A stretch of 64,000 bases of DNA from Micromonospora sp. WMMD1102 (GCF_029626265.1 NZ_JARUBN010000001.1:1860001-1924000); one strand, 5' to 3'; counted from the first letter of the stretch, positions 34,311 to 44,569 are shown. Translations and numbers: made by a program. The notes: generated by a model not told the origin, from the sequence alone.

Positions 34311-34687
34311 CCTGCAGCGAGCACCACACCGCTACGCGCCGATGGCTCCCACCAGCCGCGGGACCTTCACCGCGGAGAACCCGCTCCGGGCAGGTGGCCA
34401 GATCCGATTCGAGATCGGCCGACGTATCTACTACGTCTTCGTCCGAGCTGACCGGTAGGGGCCGACGCTCGGCCTGACCGGGTGCGCCCTGGTGTTGACC
34501 AGCCCGCGGGAGGTGTCTGGGCCAGCGACCACTTCGGTGTGGTCGCGGACCTGGAACCGCCCGGGTGACCGTTGCCGGAGAGGCGACTGTCGTACCCGGG
34601 ACCGGCGGTCAGGTGTCCGGAGGTGCTGGCCTCCGCCCTCTAGAGTGGAACCCGTGCCGATAGCGTGGCGGGCGTGGTTCGACCGCC
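34311..34687. other. Mostly non-coding; short open tail ending at 34458
   Basis: The plus strand contains an open tail (RGTFTAENPLRAGGQIRFEI and GRRIYYVFVRADR, stop at 34456-34458) with protein-like composition but no start or family. No other gene is evident. Confidence 0.3.
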
Positions 34688-35587
34688 GTGGGCCTGAACG
34701 AGGTCCCGGTGGGTGAGGCGTGCGAGTCGGTCGACTGGAATCCGCTCGGCTCGGCCGGGGCGCACTCGCAGTTGGCCGGCGTGGTCGCCGGTCTCGTCTT
34801 CGCCGGCATAGTTATGCTGATAGACCGGGGGACGCCCAGACGGCCGTCGGCCGAAGCGCTGACCATGTTCATCGCCGGCCTGGTCACGTTCGCTCTGGAC
34901 AGTTTCTTCTTCGGCGTCATTGCGGGTGAACGGACCTGTCCCCGGGTCTGGACGCAGACGACGGTGGCGGCCGGGATGCTCGGGGTCGGCTCGCTCACCC
35001 TGTTCACCGGCCTGGCGTGGCTGATCGCCGGGCGCAGCGAGTTCGAGTCCCCGCTCCGGCTCATTCGGGTGGTCGCGTACGGCCTGTCCCTGGTGACGGT
35101 CGGGCAGTTGACGGTGACCGCGCACGACTATCTGCGGGATGTCCGTCCCGAGGGCGCCTACCCCTGGCTCGACTGGCTGGTCCGGGCATGGTCGGTACTT
35201 GTCGCGCTCGTCGTCGTCGGGCACGCGGTTGCTCGCCGATCTCGCTACGGGGCGCATCGCGCGGTGCGCCACGCGGCCTACCTCGGGATCTCCTACGTCC
35301 TCAGCTGTGCCCTCATCTTCGGTCTGTTGACCGCCGCCGACCGGAGCTACTGGCTGGATGGTGTCCCGCCAGGCGTGTTCGTCGCCGCCGCCCTGCTGTC
35401 AGTCATGCTTCCCGGCCTGGTGGTCGTTGTCCAGATGACGGCCTTTCCACCGTTGACGGTGCCGGTTGGGTCGCCGGTCGACCCGGCGCTGCCCGCTCCC
35501 CGCGAGCCGGCGCCTCCGCGTACCGCTCCGACGGCCGTGCAGACCTCGATCGGCTCCGAGCCGCCGTCCGGGCCCGACCGGCCGTAG
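34688..35587 (+). CDS. Multi-pass membrane protein of unknown function
   Basis: 299 residues with about seven hydrophobic helices (for example LAGVVAGLVFAGIVMLI, ALTMFIAGLVTFALDSFFFG, GVFVAAALLSVMLPGLVVVV) and a proline-rich C-terminal tail of about 40 residues. The GTG at 34688 has no strong ribosome site; a second GTG at 34709 is better placed. No family recognised and no operon partner. Confidence 0.65.
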   Translation: MGLNEVPVGEACESVDWNPLGSAGAHSQLAGVVAGLVFAGIVMLIDRGTPRRPSAEALTMFIAGLVTFALDSFFFGVIAGERTCPRVWTQTTVAAGMLGVGSLTLFTGLAWLIAGRSEFESPLRLIRVVAYGLSLVTVGQLTVTAHDYLRDVRPEGAYPWLDWLVRAWSVLVALVVVGHAVARRSRYGAHRAVRHAAYLGISYVLSCALIFGLLTAADRSYWLDGVPPGVFVAAALLSVMLPGLVVVVQMTAFPPLTVPVGSPVDPALPAPREPAPPRTAPTAVQTSIGSEPPSGPDRP

Positions 35588-35712
35588 GACGACACCAAGT
35601 GATCTGGCCTGGGCAGGTGGCGCCCGTGCGAGGTCCCAGGAGAGCTTGCCCGGCAGGGGAGCGGGCGCGCATGCCGGGCCGCTTTGGATGCGGGCTCCGG
35701 CGGACGCCTGAC

Positions 35713-36561
35713 TCAGTCCAGCTCTCCGAGGATCTTCGCTATCTCACCGGGCATGGACAGGAACGGCGCGTGTGAGGAGTCCAGCGTCGCGACGGAGGTG
35801 GGGTTCTCCGGAAAGGCGGCGTCGGCTTCGGCGACGAACAGCCGCTGGAGGGCCGGGCGGATCGCCATGTCCCGCGTACAGACGACGTACGTGCGGGGGA
35901 CGGAGCCCCAGCCGTCGCGGGTCAGCCGGGTGATGCCGCGCATCATGCTGACCGGGGCGTCCGGGCTCAGCAGTCCCAGGGCGGCGTCCGCGACGATCGG
36001 GCCGACGTCGCCGTAGAACGCGGCGCGAAGCTGCTGGCGGTAGGCGGGGTCGTTGGAGGCGAGGTCGAGCCGCAGCGCCCCGGTCACGGTGGGATCGCCC
36101 CGCAGGGCGGGCAGGACCAGCGCGTCGGCGTTCTCCGGCAGCGCGAAGTACCGGTCGGCCGCCTCGCCGGAGCCGGGCATCACCGCGGCCAGGTACACCG
36201 CGTGTGCCACCAGTTCGGGAGCCTGCTGCGCCGCCCGGGTCAGGACGACACCGCCCATGCTGTGTGCCAGTACCGTGACCCGGCTGCCTCGGCCGAGCCG
36301 TTCGATCTGGCGGACCAGTAGCTCGGCCGCCCGGTCGAGGTCCACGTCCGCCACCGGAGATACCTCGGTGGCCAGTCGCGCCGGGTCGAACGGACGCATG
36401 GTCAGACACTCGGGCCGTCGGGCGCGCAACCCGTGCCCGACCATGTCGACCGCCAGGGTCTGACGGTCGTACGGCACGAGGTGGGCGATGACCTCGTTCC
36501 AGCACCAGGCAGCGTGCCAGGAGCCGTGCAGGAGCAGAATCGGCGTCGAGCCGGGGGACAT
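35713..36561 (-). CDS. Alpha/beta-fold hydrolase
   Basis: 282 residues from the ATG at 36561 (AGAGGAG upstream). The N-terminal LLLHGSWHAAWCWNEVI oxyanion segment, the nucleophile elbow AHSMGG and the late His motif DSSHAPF give a Ser-Asp-His triad. It resembles the salicylate/methyl-ester esterase group. The substrate is unknown. A TetR regulator lies upstream on the same strand and may control it. Confidence 0.85.
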   Translation of the reverse strand: MSPGSTPILLLHGSWHAAWCWNEVIAHLVPYDRQTLAVDMVGHGLRARRPECLTMRPFDPARLATEVSPVADVDLDRAAELLVRQIERLGRGSRVTVLAHSMGGVVLTRAAQQAPELVAHAVYLAAVMPGSGEAADRYFALPENADALVLPALRGDPTVTGALRLDLASNDPAYRQQLRAAFYGDVGPIVADAALGLLSPDAPVSMMRGITRLTRDGWGSVPRTYVVCTRDMAIRPALQRLFVAEADAAFPENPTSVATLDSSHAPFLSMPGEIAKILGELD

Positions 36562-36743
36562 GGCGACTCCTCTGCGGTGGGGCTGCGGTTGTCGAACGAC
36601 TCGCGGTGGACGGGACGCCGTACACCGGGTCGTGGACGCGTGGCGGCAAGCCGGTCGCGGACGACGACCGAGCGGGCGCGGACCATGCCCGGTGGTCCGG
36701 GGAGGTTCGCGGAGGTTACGTCGGATGCTGGCCGGGCGGTGAG

Positions 36744-37448
36744 TCAGTGCCTGCCGATGCGGTGTAACCATTCGCCGAGCAGCAGGCGTTCACCTTCGCT
36801 GAGGACGGTGGCCTCGTCGAGGTGCGCCCGTAGCGAGACCGCGGCGTTGAGCAGGCCGGTGGAGGCGACCTCGACGACGGTGTCGGTGGTGACGGCGGCC
36901 AGGATCGACTCGCGGGCGATCGCGGAAAGAGCCAGGTCGCGTTCTTCCGGTGGGGTGGCGATGAGCGTGAGCGTCACGCCCTTGCCGGTGGAGTGCACGA
37001 GCTGGGCTGCGCGTTCCTCGGTGACGCGCAGCCGGCCGGCCTGGGCGATGCGGTTGACCCGGTGGGCGAGGACGGCGGCAGCCTGCCCCGCGGCCGAGGG
37101 TTCTCGGCCCGGACGCACGTCGCCGAAGATGAGGGCGTACAACGCCGGGTGCGCGAGGCCGAACTCGACGTGGAGGTCCCATCCGGCACGGAGATCCTCG
37201 ACGGGATCGTCGCTCTCCTCGAGCGCGGTCTTCTGGGCCAGGTAGGTGACGAGACCGTGGCTGCCGACGGCGTCGAGCAAACCCTGCATGTCGCCGAACA
37301 GCCGGTAGATGGCCGGTGCCTGCACCCGGGCCGCCGCGCAGACGGTCCGCGTGGAGACGGCGTCACGTCCGCCTTCGGACAGCAGCCTCGCCGTGGCCTC
37401 GATGATGCGTTCACGGGGAGCCTTGGCCGGCATGGCCGTAATGTACAT
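36744..37448 (-). CDS. TetR family transcriptional regulator
   Basis: 234 residues. N-terminal helix-turn-helix (IIEATARLLSEGGRDAVSTR; VQAPAIYRLFGDMQGLLDAV) and a TetR-type effector domain. The ATG at 37448 has an excellent AAGGAGG site 9 nt upstream. It lies on the same strand as the hydrolase, PQQ dehydrogenase and SDR genes, so it may sense a small organic molecule handled by them. Confidence 0.92.
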   Translation of the reverse strand: MYITAMPAKAPRERIIEATARLLSEGGRDAVSTRTVCAAARVQAPAIYRLFGDMQGLLDAVGSHGLVTYLAQKTALEESDDPVEDLRAGWDLHVEFGLAHPALYALIFGDVRPGREPSAAGQAAAVLAHRVNRIAQAGRLRVTEERAAQLVHSTGKGVTLTLIATPPEERDLALSAIARESILAAVTTDTVVEVASTGLLNAAVSLRAHLDEATVLSEGERLLLGEWLHRIGRH

Positions 37449-37569
37449 CGGCCGTCACCTCCTTCTGTCGACGAGCCGCAGAGTTCGCCGGGACCGTGGT
37501 GTGCCCCACCGGCGGAGGTGGGTTCGTCACCGACCGACACCGATGGTCCGACGGGCCGGGTACCCGCGC

Positions 37570-38709
37570 TCAGCCAGGTCGCACCTCGACGCGCAGGATG
37601 CGGTCGTCACCCGGGCGTGCGTCGGTTCCGCCCCAGGTGGCGCGGTCGGTGTTGGAGGTGACCAGCCAGAGCGCCCCGTCGGGGGCCACCTCGACGGTCC
37701 GGATGCGTCCGTGGTCGCCTTCGAAGTGCGCGACCGCGTCTCCGGCCAGGGCGTCGCCGGCGACCGGTAGTTGCCAGAGACGTTGACCGCCGAGCGCGCC
37801 CATCCAGAGTGATCCGGCGGCGTAGGCGACACCCGAAGGTGAGGCGTCGTCGGGGTGCACGGTGAAGATCGGCGGCACTCCGGTGCTGCCCCGCACACCC
37901 TCGGTTTCCGGCCAGCCGTAGTCCTGCCCCGCCCGGAGCACGTTCACCTCGTCCCAGCTGCGGTGGCCCAGTTCGGATGCATAGGCCGTGCCGTCGGGCC
38001 CGAAGGCGATCCCCTGGACGTTGCGGTGCCCGGACGAGTAGATCGGGGAGTCGGGCGAGGGGTTGTCCCGCGGGATGGAGCCGTCCGGGCGGATGCGCAG
38101 GATCTTGCCGTTGAGCGTGGCGTCGTCGGCGGCGTTCTCCGGCTCGAACGCGTCACCGGTGCCGATCCACAGGTTGCCGTCCGGGCCGGTGACGATGCGT
38201 CCGCCGTGGTGGCGGTCGGCGGTTTGGATGCCGTCGAGCAGCACTCGATCCTGCCGCAGCGACCGGAAGTCGTCGGCGACCCTCAGGGCGACGATGGCGT
38301 TCTCCCGTGCGCCGGAGACCGAGGCGTAGATCGTGCGGTCGGTGGCGAAGTCGTGGGAGGCGGTGATGCCGAGCAGGCCGCCCTCGGAGCTGGCCACCAC
38401 ACCGGGTACCACGCCGACTGTCTGTGGCGTGCCGCCACCAGCCGGGACTCGGACGATGTCACCGCTGATCCGCTGCGATACCAGCGCGGATCCGTCGGGA
38501 AGGAAGGTCAACCCCCACGGGGTGTCGAGGCCGTCCGCGATCTCGGCGGGTTCGCCGAGCGTCGCGACCGGGCCGTCACCGCGCGCGGCGCTCGGCTGCC
38601 CGTCGCCGGTGTTGGTCGTCGGCTGGTGATCCGGCGAGCAGGCCGTCAGGGCGAGCGCTGCGATCAGGCTGGGGCCCCTCGCGGCGCGTCGAAGCGGTCT
38701 GTGGGACAC
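37570..38709 (-). CDS. PQQ-dependent sugar/aldose dehydrogenase-like lipoprotein
   Basis: 379 residues from the GTG at 38709 (AAGGAGG upstream). Lipobox LTAC near residue 24. Beta-propeller dehydrogenase signatures: [60 protein letters not shown] and GWPETEG. It should oxidise a sugar or polyol outside the membrane using PQQ. No PQQ biosynthesis genes are in the window. Confidence 0.88.
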   Translation of the reverse strand: MSHRPLRRAARGPSLIAALALTACSPDHQPTTNTGDGQPSAARGDGPVATLGEPAEIADGLDTPWGLTFLPDGSALVSQRISGDIVRVPAGGGTPQTVGVVPGVVASSEGGLLGITASHDFATDRTIYASVSGARENAIVALRVADDFRSLRQDRVLLDGIQTADRHHGGRIVTGPDGNLWIGTGDAFEPENAADDATLNGKILRIRPDGSIPRDNPSPDSPIYSSGHRNVQGIAFGPDGTAYASELGHRSWDEVNVLRAGQDYGWPETEGVRGSTGVPPIFTVHPDDASPSGVAYAAGSLWMGALGGQRLWQLPVAGDALAGDAVAHFEGDHGRIRTVEVAPDGALWLVTSNTDRATWGGTDARPGDDRILRVEVRPG

Positions 38710-38843
38710 GGCTTTGCCTCCTTCGAAAGGTCTTGGCGTCCGACCCAGAGCGGCGGATCGCCACTGCGGGAGCTGGCAGGTGCAGGCCGGGCCCGAGCCG
38801 GCGGCGCTGACCGCGACCAGCGTGGGCAGCCCGCTCACGTTCG

Positions 38844-39584
38844 TCAGGCGGCGCCGCCGTTGACGAAGATGGTCTGCCCGTTGATCCATCGGCCGTGGCC
38901 GGCGAGCAGGGACACCACTTCGGCGATGTCGTCCGGGCGGCCGAGCCGTTCCATCGGGTTCTGCTTCGCGATGCTCTGGACGAGGTCGTCGCTCTTGCCC
39001 TCGAGAAACAGGGCGGTCGCCGTGGGCCCAGGAGCGACGGCGTTGACGGTGATGTTCCGGCCGCGCAGCTCCTTGGCCAGGATGGGGCTGAGGGCACCCA
39101 CGGCTGCCTTACTTGCCGCGTACGCGGCGTAGCTGGGCAGGTTGAGGCGGGTGATCGAGGTAGCGAAGTTGATGATCGCGCCGCCCGGACACAGCCGCCG
39201 GATGGCTTCGCGGGCGACGACGAAGGTGCCACGGAGGTTGGTGCGCTGCATCCGGTCGAACTCGTCGAGGTCAAGGTGGGCGACCGGCCGGAGGATCATG
39301 ACGCCCGCCGCGTTCACGACGACGTCCACCCGGCCGAACGACCGCTCCGCGGTGTCGAACAGTGCTCTCACTCCGTTCTCGTCGGCCACGTCCACCTGGG
39401 CTGTCACGGCGCGACCGCCGGTGGTCCTGGTCGCCGTCGCCGTGGCTTCCGCCTCCGTCTGGTTGCCGGCGTAGCAGACGACCACGTCCTGGCCGTCCGC
39501 GGCGAGCCTCAACGCGACGGCGCGGCCGATCCCGCGGGATCCTCCGGTGACGACGGCTACCCGGCTCCGGTTGTTGCTGAGCAT
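38844..39584 (-). CDS. SDR family NAD(P)-dependent oxidoreductase
   Basis: 246 residues from the ATG at 39584 (GGAGGAGG upstream). Cofactor loop [12 protein letters not shown] motif, catalytic Ser (FATSITRL) and YAAYAASK (Tyr-x3-Lys), ending [12 protein letters not shown] classical 3-oxoacyl reductase-like alcohol dehydrogenase of unknown substrate. Confidence 0.92.
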   Translation of the reverse strand: MLSNNRSRVAVVTGGSRGIGRAVALRLAADGQDVVVCYAGNQTEAEATATATRTTGGRAVTAQVDVADENGVRALFDTAERSFGRVDVVVNAAGVMILRPVAHLDLDEFDRMQRTNLRGTFVVAREAIRRLCPGGAIINFATSITRLNLPSYAAYAASKAAVGALSPILAKELRGRNITVNAVAPGPTATALFLEGKSDDLVQSIAKQNPMERLGRPDDIAEVVSLLAGHGRWINGQTIFVNGGAA

Positions 39585-39610
39585 GTTGGGCCTCCTCCGG
39601 TTGTGGCACC

Positions 39611-39720
39611 TCAGCTGCCGGTGCCCTCGGTGATGGCGCCCGGCATGACGATGACCGTCTCGATGCCGAACGCGTTGGCCTCGTGGGCGGTCGTGACGGC
39701 GAGGGCGTCCATGGTGGCCG
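39611..39720 (-). pseudogene. SDR C-terminal scrap
   Basis: The minus-strand frame reads MDALAVTTAHEANAFGIETV and VIVMPGAITEGT, matching the region after the catalytic Tyr in SDR proteins (xxxEL..FGIxTxxVxPG). It has no Rossmann N-terminus and no catalytic Tyr. It is the leftover of a second dehydrogenase. Confidence 0.5.
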
Positions 39721-39782
39721 CCGATTCCGGTGACGGGGACGACAGACATCGAACCGATGCTCCTTCACGTCCTGGTAGCGAT

Positions 39783-39803
39783 GATACCACTGTATTTGGT
39801 ATC
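39783..39803. promoter_or_regulatory. Palindrome GATACCA-N7-TGGTATC
   Basis: A perfect 7-bp inverted repeat upstream of the SDR gene, in an AT-richer patch. Size and symmetry fit a TetR- or GntR-type operator. Confidence 0.45.
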
Positions 39804-40007
39804 CCCGATGTAAGCAAGGCGCTATCAAGACCGTGTTACCGGCGCTATCGAGCGGCTGGCGGTCAGGACGGCGTGCACCGCTGCCAGTACACAAGAGACG
39901 GTTCGCCGGTGGGGATGCTGGTCGTCACCTGCCGACTGGGGCGGCCCAGCGCCCCGGCTCGCCGGAGTGCCCGCCGAGGGGCTCCGCGGGAGTTGAGCTG
40001 ACGGTGG

Positions 40008-41057
40008 TCATTCGGGCTGGGGCGGTGTGCGCGCACCGCCGACCGGGTAGGTCACGGTTTCCCGCTGCCTGAGATGCCTGGCCAGGCGGCTCAGCAGGTA
40101 CACCTCTGCCGCGAGCGTCAGCGATCCGGTGAGTGCGGCGGTCAGGGAAGCGGGCATCATGAATGCGGTGTGTGACACGAGGATCCCGCCGAAGAGCCAG
40201 ATTCGGCGCTGGTCGTCCCAGTTGGCTGCTGCCTGCCAGCGCACCACCAGCCAGGCGAAGGCGACGGCGGTCAGTGCCGCGATGATCAGCCGCTGTACCG
40301 GGGACATCAGGTCGTCGAGCAGCAGCGTGGAGCCGAGGCCGAGCGGGAGCAGCGTGCTGAGGAGCGCCATGGTCAGGTACATGGACACGAAACCGACCAC
40401 TCCCGGGCGTGGCGCGGTTGCGGTCCGGGGCGCTCGGTAGCTTGTGGTGCGGCGACGGCGCGGAACAACCGCCAGCGCGACCACGGCGAGCGCCATGATG
40501 AGCGCGAGGAACACCATCGTCGGGCCCATCGGGGTCTGATACCCCGGGTCCTCCGTGGCGGAGATGAGGTAGCGGATCCCGATCACGCCCACGATCGCCA
40601 GGGCGCCGGCCCCGGCCAAGCCCTTGTTGCTCAGGTAGGGCCGGGCCTGCTGTGCCGGGAAGAGGAGATTGGTGATGGCGATGGGCAACAGGACGCTGAG
40701 CACGACGTGGACGCCGATCTGTGACTCCCAGTACGTCCAGTTCGCCCCGAACGCCCTGAATCCCCAGTCGGCGGCGCCGTACATCCGGGGGCTGGTCAGG
40801 GCTTGCAGGCCCAGGCCGTCCTCCGCGATCTGGTAGGCCACGCCCATGAGCACCAGGCTCGGCCAGCCACCGCCGACCCGCACGACCGCCTCGCGGAGTA
40901 CGAGGACCCCGGCGCCGTACATCACCATGAGCAAGGGCAGGAGCAGCCAGGTGAACGGCACCGCGACCGCGGTGAAGGTCAGCTCGGCGCAGAGCGTGGT
41001 CAGCAGTGCGAGCACCCAGGGCGCTCGATTCCTGCGCCGGTTCCTGGTTATGTTCAT
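40008..41057 (-). CDS. Multi-pass membrane protein of unknown function
   Basis: 349 residues with about ten hydrophobic helices (WVLALLTTLCAELTFTAVAV; LLPLLMVMYGAGVLVLREAV). No family recognised. Third gene of a minus-strand run behind the GPP34 and flavoprotein genes (48-bp gap), so it is probably co-transcribed with them under the GntR-TetR regulator. Confidence 0.75.
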   Translation of the reverse strand: MNITRNRRRNRAPWVLALLTTLCAELTFTAVAVPFTWLLLPLLMVMYGAGVLVLREAVVRVGGGWPSLVLMGVAYQIAEDGLGLQALTSPRMYGAADWGFRAFGANWTYWESQIGVHVVLSVLLPIAITNLLFPAQQARPYLSNKGLAGAGALAIVGVIGIRYLISATEDPGYQTPMGPTMVFLALIMALAVVALAVVPRRRRTTSYRAPRTATAPRPGVVGFVSMYLTMALLSTLLPLGLGSTLLLDDLMSPVQRLIIAALTAVAFAWLVVRWQAAANWDDQRRIWLFGGILVSHTAFMMPASLTAALTGSLTLAAEVYLLSRLARHLRQRETVTYPVGGARTPPQPE

Positions 41058-41105
41058 CGGTACGCTCGTTCCTTCCGGTCCGAGATCCGCGAAGCGCGGT
41101 GGGGA

Positions 41106-42506
41106 TCAGCGGGCTTCGTGTGCGTGCAGGAGTTCTTCGAGCTTTGCGTTCTGTGCCTGGGCAACGGCCTTGGCCTGCTGCTCGAAGGTCGCCCGTTCGG
41201 CTGGGTCGGCCGGCCACGGCGGGGCGATGTCGGGGTGCAGCCGTGAGGTGTGCAGCCAGGCGCCGATGCCCGGGTTGTCCGCCCAGCGCAGCTGCTCGGA
41301 GTTCGCGGAGAGGGTGAACCGGAGCCAGTCCACGTCGGTCCTCGGGTTGGGTGTGACGGGGCAGAGCTCGTTCTTCGCCCTGTCATCGGGACAGGTCGCC
41401 TCCACGTGCGCGATGAGGGCGGCGCTGAACACCGGCTGGCACGCGCGGACCGACTGCAGGGTGATCAGTCCGTCCTGGAAGATCGGCACGACGGGCAGTT
41501 GCTTCACGGCGTCGGCGGTGCAGTCCACGTGCAGGACGTGCGGGCCGGTCGCGAGCGTGCCGCCGTCGAGTTCGATGTCGGCTTCGTTGATCCGTTTGAC
41601 CCGGCCGAGGCGAACGACGTGCTCGATCCTGCGCAGCTGCTGCAGCTCCGCCTGCGAGACGGTGGCGCAGCGGAACGCCGTCGGCCGCTCGTCCGGGGAG
41701 ATCCTCAGTAGCGCGCCCACGGCCTCGAGCCGGTCGAAGAGGTCGGGTACGGATTGCGCGCCCATGATGGCTTCGTGCTTGGCGGCGTGCTCCTTCGCGA
41801 TGTCGTCGGCTTGGCGGAGGGGCATCGGTTGCACCGCGGCCCGATCGATGAGCCACGGCGCCCGGGGCATGATCCAGGTCAGGTCGGCCGGTTCGACGCC
41901 CTGTTCCAGCAGCCAGAGGCAGGCGTCGATCCCGGTCTTGCCCGCGCCGACGATGACGTAACGGTCATAGGACTTCCGAACGGCGGGCAGTTCGTTCGGA
42001 GGGACGACGGTAACGCCGGTGGCGACCGGGAACTCGGGCGGTCGCATGGCGGGTACCGTCACGCCCTGGTAGGTGGTGTCCACGACCCTGCGGCGTACGG
42101 TCACCTGGTACTCCTTGGCGGAGGCGGTCAGCTGGAAGCGGCCGCCGCCCCGGTATTCGGCCATCGGGAAGTAGGAGACCCGCCCGGACGGCAGGAACGT
42201 CTGGCGCATCACCTGGTCGAAGTAGCCGCAGATCTCGGACACGCCGGCCAACTCGTACAGCCCGGCGTTCCAGCCCAGTCGGTCGACCTTGTCCTCGCCC
42301 AGCGGGCGGGAGTTCACGCCGTACATGGTGGAGGGCTGGTGCAGCCGCACGTAGGGGTAGGCGACGGTCCAGTGCCCGCCCGGCTGGTGGTAGCGGTCGA
42401 CCAGCGTCACGGTCGACTGCGACTCGGTCAGCAGCGTGTCCACGAAGGCCATCGCCGTCGCGCCCGCGCCGATCACGAGGTAGTCGGTGTCGATGTGGGT
42501 AACCAT
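41106..42506 (-). CDS. FAD/NAD(P)-binding flavoprotein (monooxygenase-like)
   Basis: 466 residues from the ATG at 42506 (AGGAGA upstream; GTG 42509 is possible). The N-terminal dinucleotide fold YLVIGAGATAMAFVDTLL, the GGHW motif seen in flavin monooxygenases, and a second nucleotide fold YVIVGAGKTGIDACLWLL around residue 190 support the call. Substrate unknown. It lies between GPP34 and membrane-protein genes in an apparent operon. Confidence 0.85.
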   Translation of the reverse strand: MVTHIDTDYLVIGAGATAMAFVDTLLTESQSTVTLVDRYHQPGGHWTVAYPYVRLHQPSTMYGVNSRPLGEDKVDRLGWNAGLYELAGVSEICGYFDQVMRQTFLPSGRVSYFPMAEYRGGGRFQLTASAKEYQVTVRRRVVDTTYQGVTVPAMRPPEFPVATGVTVVPPNELPAVRKSYDRYVIVGAGKTGIDACLWLLEQGVEPADLTWIMPRAPWLIDRAAVQPMPLRQADDIAKEHAAKHEAIMGAQSVPDLFDRLEAVGALLRISPDERPTAFRCATVSQAELQQLRRIEHVVRLGRVKRINEADIELDGGTLATGPHVLHVDCTADAVKQLPVVPIFQDGLITLQSVRACQPVFSAALIAHVEATCPDDRAKNELCPVTPNPRTDVDWLRFTLSANSEQLRWADNPGIGAWLHTSRLHPDIAPPWPADPAERATFEQQAKAVAQAQNAKLEELLHAHEAR

Positions 42507-42536
42507 CACGGTCTCCTGTCTGGCTGGGTGGCCGGT

Positions 42537-43169
42537 TCAGCTCGATGCGGTCATCGCGGCGATGGCGCCGTGGGTCCGGACGATGGCCTTGCGGACCGCG
42601 GGGCTGATGGACTGGTCCTTGGCGACCTCGCCCATTCGCTTCCGGACCTGCTTGCGTGCGCCGGTGGGCACCGCCCGGCGCCAGAGCTTCGCGGCGTGCA
42701 GCACGCCGATCAGCGCGGCCGTCCGCTCGCTCGGATCGTGTCCGTCGAGGATGGTTTCGGCGAGCCTGGCGCGACCTTCGGCGCGGGCCGTGGTGTCGGC
42801 TGCCGGGTAGCGGCGGGCCGGGACGACGCCGAGCAGCCAGGCTTGTTTCCGCTGGAGCACGCCTCGTTCGACGAGCGCGGTGATGGTGCGGCCGGGTGCT
42901 CCAGCGCGGGTGCGGCGCAGCAGTTTCGAGACCTTCACCCCGCCTCCCGCCTCGGTGAGCACGGCGTCCAGGTGTGCCGCCCCGGTCGGAGTCGGGTCGA
43001 GCACGGTGACGATGTCGTTGTCGCTCACGGTGATCCGCTGGGCGAGGGCCAGTTCGACGATGACCGCCCCGGCCACCGCCCAGTCGAGGCCCAGGCGCGT
43101 GCTGCCCCGGCCGGTTCTGTCGTCGAGGGCGATCAGGACGACTTCTTCGGCAACGGTGAGTTCGGGCAC
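42537..43169 (-). CDS. GPP34 (GOLPH3/VPS74-like) family protein
   Basis: 210 residues matching the bacterial GPP34 fold: ELTVAEEVVLIALDDRTGR, GLDWAVAGAVIVELALAQRI, ARRYP and a helical C-terminus (RTAALIGVLHAAKLWRRAV). In eukaryotes the family binds phosphoinositides; bacterial members are common in actinomycetes but of unclear role. GTG start. Divergent from the GntR-TetR regulator, which probably controls this operon. Confidence 0.88.
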   Translation of the reverse strand: MPELTVAEEVVLIALDDRTGRGSTRLGLDWAVAGAVIVELALAQRITVSDNDIVTVLDPTPTGAAHLDAVLTEAGGGVKVSKLLRRTRAGAPGRTITALVERGVLQRKQAWLLGVVPARRYPAADTTARAEGRARLAETILDGHDPSERTAALIGVLHAAKLWRRAVPTGARKQVRKRMGEVAKDQSISPAVRKAIVRTHGAIAAMTASS

Positions 43170-43395
43170 CGTGCTCTCCTATCCGGTCCGGTCGGCGGCG
43201 CCAGCGAGGCGCGGCAAGGTGGAGGTGCCGATGGGGATACAGCAGGCTCGTCGCGTGGTACGGGACGCCGACCTCGATCTCCCAACAGCTTGCGTACGCC
43301 GTATCGATCTGACGCGTACAGTGTATTGCGATCGGCCTTTCGATCCACGTGCCCAGCAATTCCACCTGAAGAAAGTGTCCTGATTCGGCTGCAAT

Positions 43396-43414
43396 GAACT
43401 AGTACACTTAGTTC
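43396..43414. promoter_or_regulatory. Operator-like palindrome GAACTA-N7-TAGTTC
   Basis: A perfect 6-bp inverted repeat around GTACACT, 37 bp before the regulator start and in the divergent region with the GPP34 operon. GntR/TetR regulators of this fused type often bind such AT-rich AGTACACT-like palindromes near their own promoters. Confidence 0.55.
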
Positions 43415-43451
43415 CGGTGTCGCGGTGTCGCGAGCACATCAGGAGGTGCGC

Positions 43452-44417
43452 ATGACTGGAGACGCCCAGCCCGAGCCGCTCTACCGGCGGATCGCCGGGG
43501 AGTTCGAAGCCAGGATCCGGTCCGGTGATCTACAGCCGGGGGACCGGCTGCCGTCCATCCGGCAGATCGCGGACCGCTGGGGGATCGCGATCGCGACCGC
43601 GACCAGGGTGCTCGCCACATTGCGCGAGGACGGGTTGGTCGAAGCGAAGGTCGGTTCGGGCACGGTGGTCCGCGCTTCCCCTGGAAGTCCGCGCCTGTCC
43701 AACCGGGCGAAGGCGTCCGCCTCCCGACTGCCCCTGCGTCCGGTGGGCGGTGCGAAGCAGGCGCTCAACCGCGATCACCTGCTGCGGACGGCCATCGCCA
43801 TCGCCGACGTCGAAGGCGTCGAGGCCGTGTCCATGCGACGGGTCGCCGCCGAACTCGGTGTGGGGACCATGTCGCTCTATCGCCACATCACGAACAAGGA
43901 TGACCTGGTGACGCAGATGGCCGACCTGGTCTTCGGAGACGAGGAACTGCCTGATCCGGGGCCCGAGGGCTGGCGGGCCAAGCTCGAACTGGTCGCGCGG
44001 CGGCAGTGGGCGCTGTGCTGGCGGCACCTCTGGTTGCCCAAGGCGATCTCGTTCACGCGGCCCGCGCTCGCGCCGAACATGATGGTGCACACCGAGTGGA
44101 CCCTGCGGGCGCTCGACGGTCTCGGCCTCCCGCTGCGGACGCGGATGCAGGAGGCACTGGCGCTGCACTCGCTCGTGATCAACGCCGCGGTGTCCACGGC
44201 GGACGAGGTCGAGGCCGAGCAGGAGACGGGAGTGACCCTGGCCAGGTGGCTACAGACGCGGCGGGCCCGGACCGACGAGCTGCTCGCCAGCGGTCTGTTC
44301 CCACTGCTGGCGAAGGTGCACGAGGAAGCCGCACCAGATCTCGAAGAGCTGTTCGAATACAGCCTCGCCCGGCATTTGGACGGATTCGCGGTCCTGGTGG
44401 GCGAGCCAGGTCACTAG
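43452..44417 (+). CDS. GntR-TetR hybrid transcriptional regulator
   Basis: 321 residues from the ATG at 43452 (AGGAGG upstream). Residues about 5-75 are a GntR winged helix (IRSGDLQPGDRLPSIRQIAD). Residues about 105-320 are a TetR-like helix-turn-helix (VSMRRVAAELGVGTMSLYRH) with a TetR_C effector domain. This two-DNA-binding-domain layout is a known actinobacterial regulator type that usually represses an adjacent divergent operon and itself. Confidence 0.92.
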   Translation: MTGDAQPEPLYRRIAGEFEARIRSGDLQPGDRLPSIRQIADRWGIAIATATRVLATLREDGLVEAKVGSGTVVRASPGSPRLSNRAKASASRLPLRPVGGAKQALNRDHLLRTAIAIADVEGVEAVSMRRVAAELGVGTMSLYRHITNKDDLVTQMADLVFGDEELPDPGPEGWRAKLELVARRQWALCWRHLWLPKAISFTRPALAPNMMVHTEWTLRALDGLGLPLRTRMQEALALHSLVINAAVSTADEVEAEQETGVTLARWLQTRRARTDELLASGLFPLLAKVHEEAAPDLEELFEYSLARHLDGFAVLVGEPGH

Positions 44418-44569
44418 TTGGGATCACGACCGGCCGGGCGGGCAACCTACCACCCGTCCGTCCGGGCCGGTCGGTGCCCAGCGAGCTGCCAGAGCCAGCC
44501 GCACTGTTGCCGATCCTGCCGGTGCTGAGCTGGACCACCTGGGTACCTCGACGACCGGGCAGTCTCGTC

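Noticed and set aside
41754..43397. 547-residue plus-strand open frame opposite the flavoprotein and GPP34 genes
   Set aside because: Low-complexity reverse translation of recognisable genes on the other strand.
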